NCBI GenBank assembly: GCA_038231215.1
Contig: JBBRLS010000020.1
Span: forward strand, 1 to 64,000
DNA: 64,000 nt
Origin: Schlegelella_A sp038231215
Lineage (GTDB): Bacteria; Pseudomonadota; Gammaproteobacteria; Burkholderiales; Burkholderiaceae_C
Direction: 5' to 3'
Made by a program: the position numbers and the translations under genes. Numbering within the stretch: the stretch's first letter is position 1; every line of letters begins with the position of its first letter. Positions 6,532-14,036 of the stretch are shown here, piece by piece. The notes beneath the pieces were generated by a model that was not told the origin of the DNA, did not search any database, and worked only from the letters and a program-made list of their open reading frames with translations.

Positions 6532-8201
6532 GCGACGCCCGTCTCGCCGCCGCCTTGCGCAGGGCAATCGCCGAAGGCCTGCTGCCGGCCACGGCCCCCG
6601 CGCAGGACGACCGGCCCTGGCCGGTGGTGCTGCTCACCGCCTTCGGCGCCTGGCTCGCGGCGATCCCGCTCATCGGCCTGGCCGGGCTGCTGCTCGCCGA
6701 CACGATGCGCCACGGCCCCGGCCAGTACATCGTCGGCGTGCTCGCGCTCGCCGCCGCGATCTATGCGCTGCGGCGCACGACCTTGCCGCTCTTCGTCGAG
6801 CAGCTCATCACGCCGCTCCTGATCGTTGGCATGGCCTTGCTGGGCTGGGGCCTCTTTCGGGATCTGCCCGAGGCCGTGGCGTCTGCCGTGCTCGCGCTCG
6901 TCGCGCTCGGCAGTGCCTTCGCCATTCCGCGGCCGTGGCTGCGCGTTGTCCTTGCCGCTGCCGCTGCCGCCCTCGCGGCCCTCGCCTGGCTGCCGTGGGA
7001 CCGCAGTGGCTGGCACGACGCCCTCGTCCGTTTCTGGCTCGCCTGGCATCTCGACCTGTTGCTCTGGGCCGCCGCGGGCGGTGCACAGCGTTCGCTGCTC
7101 GGCGAAAGGTGGAGCCCGCGCGCCTCGGCCGCGGTCGAGTCGATGCGCGCCGGCTGGTTGCTCGCGACCTTGCTCGGCCTGGCCTGGTGGTCGGGCATGA
7201 CCTTTCTGGTCGGCGCCAGCGTCTCGCCGGGCGGTGGTCTCGCCGGCGAACTGTTCGGCCGGCTCGCCCAGCGAGATGTCGGCGGCGCGGCGATGGCGGC
7301 GATGCGGGTTGCGTCGGTGTTGCTCGCGGTCGGTGCGGCGGCCTGGGCGGCGCGTCGATGGCGCTCGTTGCAGACGCCGGCCGCCGCTGGCGTCGCGCTC
7401 GTGCTCGTCGCCCTCGCGTGGTTCATGCCGGCACTCGGTGCATCCCTGGTCGCGCTGTCGGCGTGCTCTGTCGGCAAGCGCTGGCGACTCGCCGCCAGCG
7501 CGGGATTGACGGCGGCGTGGATCGTCGGCGGCTTCTACTACCAGCTCGCCTGGCCGCTCGCCACCAAGGCGGCCGTGCTCGTCGCCGCCGGCATCGTGCT
7601 CGGCGCGCTGGCGTGGCTGGCGTTTCGCGGCCATGGCGTCGCGACGACTTCTTCTGCCGGCGAGCCCGCCGGATCGATGAAGCTGCCGTGGGGTCCGGGC
7701 GGCTTGCGCTCGATGCCCGTCGACCGGCTCGGCATCGTCGCCACGGCGCTGCTCGTCGTGCTGGCCGCCAACCTTGCGATCTGGCAGAAGGAAGACCTCA
7801 TCGCCAACGGCCAGCCGGTCTTCGTCGCCATCGCGCCGTCCGACCCGCGCTCCCTGATGCAGGGCGACTACATGAGACTCAATTTCCGCGTTCCGCCCCA
7901 GCTCCTCCAAGACGCGGGCGGGCTGCTCGAAAACGAGCGGCCGGTGATGGTCGCGACAAAAGACGAGCGCGGCGTCGTCAGCTTCGTGCGCCTGCATCAG
8001 GGCGAGCCGCTGGCCGCCGGCGAGCTGCGCATCGAGCTCACACCGATGCATGGCGACTGGGTCGTCGTCAGCGATGCCTGGTCGTTTGCCGAGGGCGAGG
8101 CGGCGCGCTGGGCGCCGGCGAAGTTCGGCGAGTTCCGCGTCGACGCGAAGGGCCACGCCTTGCTCGTCGGGCTGCGTGGCGCCGATCTGGGGAAGCTTTG
8201 A
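6528..8201 (+). CDS. DUF4401 membrane protein fused to a GDYXXLXY domain
   Basis: 557 residues. The first ~370 residues are about ten hydrophobic segments in the style of DUF4401. After a linker and one more membrane segment (about residues 400-420), the final ~150 residues form a non-cytoplasmic domain with the signature LMQGDYMRLNF (GDYxxLxY, with Phe for the last Tyr). In many genomes the two parts are separate genes; here they are one polypeptide. The role is unknown. With the upstream DUF2157 gene (4-base overlap) it probably forms a membrane complex. Confidence 0.82.
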   Translation: MSDARLAAALRRAIAEGLLPATAPAQDDRPWPVVLLTAFGAWLAAIPLIGLAGLLLADTMRHGPGQYIVGVLALAAAIYALRRTTLPLFVEQLITPLLIVGMALLGWGLFRDLPEAVASAVLALVALGSAFAIPRPWLRVVLAAAAAALAALAWLPWDRSGWHDALVRFWLAWHLDLLLWAAAGGAQRSLLGERWSPRASAAVESMRAGWLLATLLGLAWWSGMTFLVGASVSPGGGLAGELFGRLAQRDVGGAAMAAMRVASVLLAVGAAAWAARRWRSLQTPAAAGVALVLVALAWFMPALGASLVALSACSVGKRWRLAASAGLTAAWIVGGFYYQLAWPLATKAAVLVAAGIVLGALAWLAFRGHGVATTSSAGEPAGSMKLPWGPGGLRSMPVDRLGIVATALLVVLAANLAIWQKEDLIANGQPVFVAIAPSDPRSLMQGDYMRLNFRVPPQLLQDAGGLLENERPVMVATKDERGVVSFVRLHQGEPLAAGELRIELTPMHGDWVVVSDAWSFAEGEAARWAPAKFGEFRVDAKGHALLVGLRGADLGKL

Positions 8202-8217
8202 AGGGAAGGAGATCCGA

Positions 8218-9888
8218 ATGGCCACTTCGCCACTCACCGACAGTCCTGCCGCACCGCGAGCCGTAATTGGGGACGATCCGGCCTGGAGCCGGACGATCAC
8301 CCTCGACCGCCTGCGCACCTCGGGCCGCGCCACGGTCAAGATCGGCCACAAGCAGCTCGCGCTCTTCCTGCACGACGGCACCGTACACGCCTGCAACAAC
8401 CGCTGCCCGCACGAAGGCTATCCGCTCGTCGAGGGCGCGATCGACGACGGGTGCATGCTGACCTGCCACTGGCACAACTGGAAGTTCGATCTGCGCACCG
8501 GCGCCAACCACTACGGCGGCGACAACCTGCGCATCTACCCCGTCAAGGTCGAGTCCGATGTCGTGTTCGTCGACGCGCGCGACGCGCCGGCCGAAGAGCG
8601 CGTGCAGCAAGCCTTGCAGCAGCTCGACGCGGCGATGGACGACCACGACACGCCGCGCATCGCCCGCGAGCTGGCACGACTTGGGCGCGCCGATGCGGCA
8701 CCCGAGCGCGCGCTCGCCCATGCCATCGCGCGCAGCCACGAGCATCTGCGCTACGGCATGACGCACGCCTATGCCGGCGCCGAGGTGTGGCTTCGACTGC
8801 GCGACACGCTGAGCGACGAGCCGGCGCGCCTGGCGTGTGCGAGCGAGGCGCTCTCGCACATCGCCTACGACACGCTGCGCGAACCGGCGTTCGCCTTCGC
8901 GTTCGATCCGGCCGCGCGCTGGGACGCGACGACTTTTCTCGCCGCCGTCGAAGCGCAGGACGAGCGCGCTGCGGCCTCGATGCTTGTCGCCGCCTTGCAC
9001 GACGGCCTGGCCTTCGCAGATATCGAGCCGACCCTTAATGCCGCCGCCCTCGCTCACTACAACGACTTCGGCCACGCCCTGATCTACCTCGTTCATATGC
9101 GCGGCCTGATCGGGCGGCTTGGCGCCGCGGCGCAACAGCCACTGCTGCTGGCCTGGCTGCGCATGCTCGTCTACGCCACACGCGAAGACCTGCTGCCCGA
9201 CTTTCGCCACTATGCGGCCGCGCTGGCCCAGTGGCCTGCGCAGGCGCCGGACGACGTCGATGCGACGAGCGCCGAGATCGACGTCGCGCCCTTCATCGCC
9301 CGCAACGTGCGCGACACGCTCGCTGCGGCCTGCGCCGCAGCCGCGCACGCGACGCCGCTGCAGCTGCATCACGCGTTGATGCAGGCGGCCGCGCTGCACC
9401 TGCTTCGCTTCGACCCGAAGGTCGAGCGGCGTACCGACAACCCGGTGGCCGACAACGTCGGCTGGCTCGACTTCAGCCACGCGCTCACCTTCGGCCACGC
9501 GGTTCGCCTTCAGTGCACGCGCCAGCCCGCGCTGTGGCCGCAAGGTCTTCTGCAGATGGCGCTCTTCGTCGGCCGCAACACGCCCTATCTCGCCGCCGAC
9601 GATGCGAACGTTCCGGCGCTGCAGCGCTGGGCCGTGGCAGACGCCGCGGCCTTCGACGCGGAGTGCACGGCGACCGTGCTCGACCACGGCATGGCCCTCT
9701 ACATCCACGCCGTGCACCTGCTCAAGACCTGGGTTGCCGTGCGCGACGAGATCGAGCTCGGCCTCCCCGAGACCACAGCCGAGGCCTTGCGCGCGGCCGT
9801 CAATCGCCTGTTCGCCGGCGGATTCAAGCAGCGCCATCTGCTGCGCACAGCGCACCAGGCGCTCGGCTTCGTTGCCGGGGAAGACTGA
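8218..9888 (+). CDS. Rieske [2Fe-2S] protein with a large uncharacterised helical domain
   Basis: 556 residues. Residues 20-115 are a Rieske domain: C63-P-H65 and C83-H-W-H86 ligate a 2Fe-2S cluster, so the domain should pass electrons. The remaining ~440 residues are alpha-helical and rich in paired His residues (HYNDFGHALIYLVH, HHALMQAAALHLLRF, WLDFSHALTFGHAVR, HGMALYIHAVHLLK). This could be a metal- or cofactor-binding oxygenase-like domain; I see a faint resemblance to questin-oxidase-like proteins but cannot confirm it. It is not a normal ring-hydroxylating oxygenase alpha subunit, as the 2-His-1-Asp mononuclear iron motif is not evident. It starts at ATG 8218 with AAGGAGA upstream, 16 bases after the previous gene. 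Confidence 0.75.
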   Translation: MATSPLTDSPAAPRAVIGDDPAWSRTITLDRLRTSGRATVKIGHKQLALFLHDGTVHACNNRCPHEGYPLVEGAIDDGCMLTCHWHNWKFDLRTGANHYGGDNLRIYPVKVESDVVFVDARDAPAEERVQQALQQLDAAMDDHDTPRIARELARLGRADAAPERALAHAIARSHEHLRYGMTHAYAGAEVWLRLRDTLSDEPARLACASEALSHIAYDTLREPAFAFAFDPAARWDATTFLAAVEAQDERAAASMLVAALHDGLAFADIEPTLNAAALAHYNDFGHALIYLVHMRGLIGRLGAAAQQPLLLAWLRMLVYATREDLLPDFRHYAAALAQWPAQAPDDVDATSAEIDVAPFIARNVRDTLAAACAAAAHATPLQLHHALMQAAALHLLRFDPKVERRTDNPVADNVGWLDFSHALTFGHAVRLQCTRQPALWPQGLLQMALFVGRNTPYLAADDANVPALQRWAVADAAAFDAECTATVLDHGMALYIHAVHLLKTWVAVRDEIELGLPETTAEALRAAVNRLFAGGFKQRHLLRTAHQALGFVAGED

Positions 9889-9925
9889 GTCCGGGTCAGC
9901 TCGCCCACCCGTGCCGAGCGGGCTC

Positions 9926-9954
9926 TTGCACGAGTGCGGACCAGCACGTAGTCT
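9926..9954 (+). promoter_or_regulatory. Candidate sigma-70 promoter for the lipase-like gene
   Basis: TTGCAC (9926-9931), 17-base spacer, TAGTCT (9949-9954). It lies 33 bases before the GTG at 9988. The same -35 hexamer and spacing recur before the serine hydrolase gene at 11694. Confidence 0.45.
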
Positions 9955-9987
9955 CGCGCCTTCCTTCACCCACCCGGAGTGACGCCC

Positions 9988-11655
9988 GTGGCCAACCCGC
10001 ACGCCCCCTATCACCCGATCATCTACGTCCGCGGCTTCGCCGGCTCGCAAGGCGAGATCGAGGACACGGTCGGCGACCCGTACATGGGCTTCAACGTCGG
10101 CAGCACCAAGTCGCGCCAGGTCTGGGACGGCAAGATGCGGCGCTACTACTTCGAGTCGCCGCTGGTGCGGTTGAAGGACGAGCCGATCTGGAAGAGCGTC
10201 GGTGCGGGCGACCCGGTGCTTTCGACCGATCGCTACGACGACGTCTACGTCAATGGCGAGGACCTGACGGCGCCGCATCCCGACGACCCCGGCCGGCCGC
10301 TGCGTTCCGACATCACGCTGCCCTACCAGTCGATCGCCATCCTGCGCTACTACGACGACGCCTCGGCCGACTTCGGCGACGGCACGGCGCATCCGATCGA
10401 GCAGTTTGCCAACGGCCTGAGCGACCTCATCCTGCGCCTGCGCACTCTCGTCTGCCGCAAGGGCGGCAAGTACCCGACGCGGCCGGACGAGACGCTCGAC
10501 AACGGCGTCGACGAGAAGGACTTCAAGGTCTACCTCGTCGCCCACTCGATGGGCGGGCTGGTCTGCCGCGCCTTCCTGCAAAACAAGCTGTTCGGCAGCG
10601 ACGATGCGCGCAGCACCGTCGACAAGGTGTTCACTTACGCCACGCCGCACAACGGCATCGACCTGCGTGTCGTGCGCAACGTGCCGGGATGGGCCGCGCT
10701 CGGCGAGGCGACCAACTTCAACCGCGACCGCATGGCCGGCTACCTCGGCCTGCCCGAGGGCACGACCGAGGTCGCGGACCTGGCCGACTTTGCGCCCGAC
10801 CGGGTCTTCAACCTCGTCGGCACGAATCCGGCCGACTACCTCGTCGCCAACGGACTCTCGTCGTGGGCGGTGGGCGACCGCAGCGACGGCCTGGTGCGCA
10901 TGGACAACGCAACAACCTTCGCCACGGTCGGCGCGCAGCGCGTCGAGTCGCCGCGCGCCTATGCCTATCGCAGCCACTCGGGTCAGTACGGCATCGTCAA
11001 TTCCGAAGAGGGCTTCCAGAACCTCACCCGTTTCCTGTTCGGCGCAGTGCGTGTCGACGGTTTTCTCGATGTTTTCAACGTCAGCCTGCCCGACGAGGTG
11101 CAGGCCGCCTACCTGAAGGACAACGACTCGGTGCGCGCCTCGTATCGCATCGAGATCGTCGCTGCGCTGCGTGCCAGCCAGTGGCAACTGCACCGCCGCG
11201 TCGTGCGCGAGAACTCGGCCATCCAACGCACCTACGACGAGTTGTTTCCGCGCGGCGTCGATGGCAAGCGCGCCTGGAGCAACGCGAACAGCCCGCATCT
11301 CTTCTCGCTCTTTCTCGATCCGACGAAGAGCCAGCTCAGGCACCAGAGCGTGGCCTTCGCCTTCGACCTCGCCGTGCTCGTGCCCGACTACGAGATCGAC
11401 GGCGTGCTCTGGCTGAAGAAGCACTTCGAGGGCGGCTATCTGTACCGCCGCCTGATCGTCGTCGAGGCGACGCGCGATGCCACCGCGATCGCGGGCTGGC
11501 GGCTCGAGTACGGCTTCCAGAACGAGACGCCGAACGTCGCGCCGACGCAGCTCGTCGGCAACATGCTCACCTTCTCCGTCCCGGTCGATTCGCCGGCGGG
11601 CGTGCGGCCGGGCGTGAACGGCCGGCTGCGCATCGAGATGCGCAACTGGCAATAG
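9988..11655 (+). CDS. Alpha/beta-hydrolase, lipase-like
   Basis: 555 residues. The N-terminus PIIYVRGFAGSQGE resembles the oxyanion-loop strand of lipases, and AHSMGGLVCR carries the nucleophile elbow with Ser187. YATPHNG follows, as in triacylglycerol lipases and PGAP1-like esterases. The C-terminal ~220 residues are extra and unrecognised. No signal peptide is visible, so it is probably cytoplasmic. The GTG at 9988 is chosen over GTG 9979 because GGAG at 9976-9979 is correctly spaced for it. The substrate is unknown. Confidence 0.75.
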   Translation: MANPHAPYHPIIYVRGFAGSQGEIEDTVGDPYMGFNVGSTKSRQVWDGKMRRYYFESPLVRLKDEPIWKSVGAGDPVLSTDRYDDVYVNGEDLTAPHPDDPGRPLRSDITLPYQSIAILRYYDDASADFGDGTAHPIEQFANGLSDLILRLRTLVCRKGGKYPTRPDETLDNGVDEKDFKVYLVAHSMGGLVCRAFLQNKLFGSDDARSTVDKVFTYATPHNGIDLRVVRNVPGWAALGEATNFNRDRMAGYLGLPEGTTEVADLADFAPDRVFNLVGTNPADYLVANGLSSWAVGDRSDGLVRMDNATTFATVGAQRVESPRAYAYRSHSGQYGIVNSEEGFQNLTRFLFGAVRVDGFLDVFNVSLPDEVQAAYLKDNDSVRASYRIEIVAALRASQWQLHRRVVRENSAIQRTYDELFPRGVDGKRAWSNANSPHLFSLFLDPTKSQLRHQSVAFAFDLAVLVPDYEIDGVLWLKKHFEGGYLYRRLIVVEATRDATAIAGWRLEYGFQNETPNVAPTQLVGNMLTFSVPVDSPAGVRPGVNGRLRIEMRNWQ

Positions 11656-11693
11656 GCGACCGGGTGACGAGGGGTCGTCGCGGGAAGATGCGC

Positions 11694-11722
11694 TTGCACC
11701 TGGCGGGCGTTCGTTCTACGCT
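11694..11722 (+). promoter_or_regulatory. Candidate sigma-70 promoter for the serine hydrolase gene
   Basis: TTGCAC (11694-11699), 17-base spacer, TACGCT (11717-11722), 57 bases before the ATG at 11780. This is the best promoter match in the 124-base gap between the two hydrolase genes. Confidence 0.5.
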
Positions 11723-11779
11723 GATTTCATCCGGCGGCGCCTGCATTCCGCCGCGCGTCCCACCCCACGGAGGCACTCC

Positions 11780-12934
11780 ATGTCCGATCTCGACAAGGTC
11801 ATCAGCGAAGCCGTCTCTCACGAAGACGTTCCCTTTCTCGTCGGCATGCTCGGCAACGCCGCCGGCACCACCTGGTCGGGCGCGGCAGGCGAGCGCAGCC
11901 CCGGTCAGGCCGCCACCGTCGACACCGTCTTTCGCATCTTCTCGATGACCAAGGCCGTCGGCAGCACGGCGGCGATGATCCTGATGGACCGCGGCAAGCT
12001 CAGCGCCGATGCCGCGGTCGAGAGCATCCTGCCCGAGTTCGCCGAGCTGAAGGTCGTGGAGTCGATCGGCGCCGACGGGCCGAAGCTGCGCGCGCCGCGC
12101 ACCCAGGCGACGGTGCGCCACCTGGCCACGCATACGTCGGGCCTGGTCTACGAATTCTGGAACGCCGAGGTGCCGCGCTACATGGAGGCGACGGGCTCGC
12201 CGAGCATCCTGTCGGGTCAGCTGGTCGCGCTGAAGTACCCGCTGCAGTTCGACCCGGGCCAGCGCTGGGACTACGGCATCGGCATCGACTGGCTGGGCCG
12301 CGTCGTCGAGAAGGTCGATGGCCGCAGCATCGACCAGTTCTGCAAGGAAGAGATCTTCGATCCGCTGATGATGGGCGACACGCGCTTCGAGGTCGAGCCG
12401 CACATGGCATCGCGCCTTGCGGCGGTGAAGATTCGCGGCGAGGACGGCAAGTTCGGCGCGTTCGAGATAGCACCGCCCTCGAAGCCCGAGTTCTACGGCA
12501 TGGGCCACGCCCTCTACTCGACCGCACCCGACTACTTGCGCTTCCTGCGCATGTTCCTGAACATGGGTCAGCTCGACGGCGCCCGCATCCTGAGCGAGAA
12601 GGGCCTCGCGACGATGCTTGCCAACCAGATCGGCGACATTCCGATCCCGCTGCTGAAGACGGTGGCGCCGCCGATCACCGCCGACGCCGAGTTCTTTCCG
12701 GGCAAGCGCAAGTCGCACAGCATGGCGTTCATGCGCTTCGAGGAAGACATTCCCGGCATGCGCTCGGCCGGCTCGCAAGGCTGGGCTGGCGTGCTGAACA
12801 CGCACTACTGGTGGGACGCCAAGGCCGACCTCGCCGGCCTGCTGATGACGCAGTCGCTGCCCTTCGTCGAGCCGCGCTTCGTCTCGACCTACGAGAAGTT
12901 CGAGCGCGCCGCGTACCACGGCCTTCATCGATGA
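11780..12934 (+). CDS. Beta-lactamase-fold serine hydrolase (class C / EstB-like)
   Basis: 384 residues. FRIFSMTK supplies the S55-x-x-K58 catalytic pair of the class C beta-lactamase/penicillin-binding fold, and WDYGIGIDWLGRVVEK is the region holding the second-motif Tyr. This superfamily includes esterases and DD-peptidases as well as beta-lactamases. There is no signal peptide, which argues against a periplasmic beta-lactamase and for a cytoplasmic esterase. A good ribosome site (GGAGG) precedes the ATG at 11780. It stands alone with its own predicted promoter. Confidence 0.8.
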   Translation: MSDLDKVISEAVSHEDVPFLVGMLGNAAGTTWSGAAGERSPGQAATVDTVFRIFSMTKAVGSTAAMILMDRGKLSADAAVESILPEFAELKVVESIGADGPKLRAPRTQATVRHLATHTSGLVYEFWNAEVPRYMEATGSPSILSGQLVALKYPLQFDPGQRWDYGIGIDWLGRVVEKVDGRSIDQFCKEEIFDPLMMGDTRFEVEPHMASRLAAVKIRGEDGKFGAFEIAPPSKPEFYGMGHALYSTAPDYLRFLRMFLNMGQLDGARILSEKGLATMLANQIGDIPIPLLKTVAPPITADAEFFPGKRKSHSMAFMRFEEDIPGMRSAGSQGWAGVLNTHYWWDAKADLAGLLMTQSLPFVEPRFVSTYEKFERAAYHGLHR

Positions 12935-12961
12935 GCGCGAGCGGCGCGCGCTGAGCGGTCG

Positions 12962-13819
12962 CTACGCCGGACTGACCGCACCCAGCGCCTCGGCCAGCGC
13001 TTCGGCGTTCGGCCCGAATGCGTACGCGTCCATACCGATGCAGCCCATCTCGACGCTGTCGTGAATGCGCTGCGGCACGGCGTCGCGGCCGCCCGCGCCG
13101 GCCGCGACGTACCAAGGCAGCAAGTGCTCGTCGGTCGGGTGCATGTCGGCGGCGTGCGGCGCCTTGCTGCGATAGGTGAACAGGGCTTCCCAGTCGCGCG
13201 CCGCCGACCGGTCGGCGAACCAGCGTCGGAATGCGGCGCTCTCCGCGATCTCGGCGACGGCCCGCGGCGAATGCAGTCCACCGGCGAAAGCGCGGCGCAG
13301 GTTGTGGGTGATGCTGCCGCTGCCGAGCACGAGCACGCCTTCGTCCGCCAGCGGCGCGAGTGCTTCGCCGAGGGCGAACTGCGAAGCCGGCGACGCGCTC
13401 GGCACGAAGGCCAGCGGCACGATGGGAATGTCGGCCGCGGGATAGAGGTAGCGCAGCGCCGTCCACGCACCGTGGTCGAGGCCGCCTTCGGGAATCGATT
13501 GCGCGGCGATGCCCTTGGCCTGCAGCAGGCCGAGCACGCGCGCGGCCAGGTCCGGGTCGCCGGGCGCGTCGTAGCGCAGCGTGAAGAGCTTGGGGTCGAA
13601 GCCGCCGAAGTCGTGGACCGCTTCGTGGCGTGCCGCCGAGAACACGACCGGCACGCGCGCCGCCGTGTGCGCCGAGATGCTGACGATCGCTTTCGGGCGG
13701 CCGAAGCCGGCGTCGATCGCCGGGCCGAGCCGCTGCATGAAGGCGCCGGCCTCGCCCGGCTCGAGCGCGATCATGGGCGAGCCGTGCGAGACGAAGATGG
13801 CGGGCAGGGGGGTGTTCAT
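12962..13819 (-). CDS. DODA-type extradiol ring-cleavage dioxygenase (YgiD-like)
   Basis: 285 residues, the usual family length of about 260-290. It belongs to the class III extradiol LigB-like fold that includes E. coli YgiD and plant DOPA dioxygenase. The expected metal ligands are visible: IFVSHGSPM (His near residue 11), SISAHTAARVPVV, GLDHGAWTALRYLYP and GSGSITHNLRRAF. It would open catechol-type rings with O2 and a divalent metal. The ATG at 13819 is chosen because an upstream in-frame start adds a non-conserved extension. It converges on the serine hydrolase gene with a 27-base gap. Confidence 0.85.
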   Translation of the reverse strand: MNTPLPAIFVSHGSPMIALEPGEAGAFMQRLGPAIDAGFGRPKAIVSISAHTAARVPVVFSAARHEAVHDFGGFDPKLFTLRYDAPGDPDLAARVLGLLQAKGIAAQSIPEGGLDHGAWTALRYLYPAADIPIVPLAFVPSASPASQFALGEALAPLADEGVLVLGSGSITHNLRRAFAGGLHSPRAVAEIAESAAFRRWFADRSAARDWEALFTYRSKAPHAADMHPTDEHLLPWYVAAGAGGRDAVPQRIHDSVEMGCIGMDAYAFGPNAEALAEALGAVSPA

Positions 13820-13904
13820 GCATCCATTGGAGCACTGCCGCGGTGCCCCGGCATTCAACCCGCCTGCACGCATCGTTCGCGACTCGTGTAAGTTCGGCCT
13901 CCAA

Positions 13905-14036
13905 TGTCATCCTGAGCGCAGCGAAGGATCTCGGCTGCGACGATGAGATCCTTCACTTCGTTCAGGATGACAAAGAGTCGTTCAGGATGACAACGAGTCC
14001 CTCAGGATGACAACGATTCTTTCGCGATGACAACGC
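13905..14036. repeat. Dispersed palindromic repeat plus tandem half-copies
   Basis: Arms at 13905-13931 (starting tgtcatcctgagcgcagcg) and 13946-13972 (ending ttcaggatgaca) are inverted copies. Then three degenerating half-arms follow at about 20-base period (ttcaggatgacaacg, ctcaggatgacaacg, ttcgcgatgacaacg). The last one contains the ATG of the FtsX-like gene at 14027. The repeat fills most of the 207-base gap between the divergent dioxygenase and permease genes. Confidence 0.85.

Noticed and set aside
6267..11652. Very long open frames on the minus strand opposite the DUF4401, Rieske and lipase-like genes
   Set aside because: They have low-complexity Arg/Ala/Gly/His/Val-rich translations with no domains and no ribosome sites. 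This is typical of third-position GC in the opposite gene.
11780..12934. True class C beta-lactamase giving antibiotic resistance
   Set aside because: The S-x-x-K pair is present, but there is no signal peptide and no clear K-T-G box. An esterase-type role is more likely.
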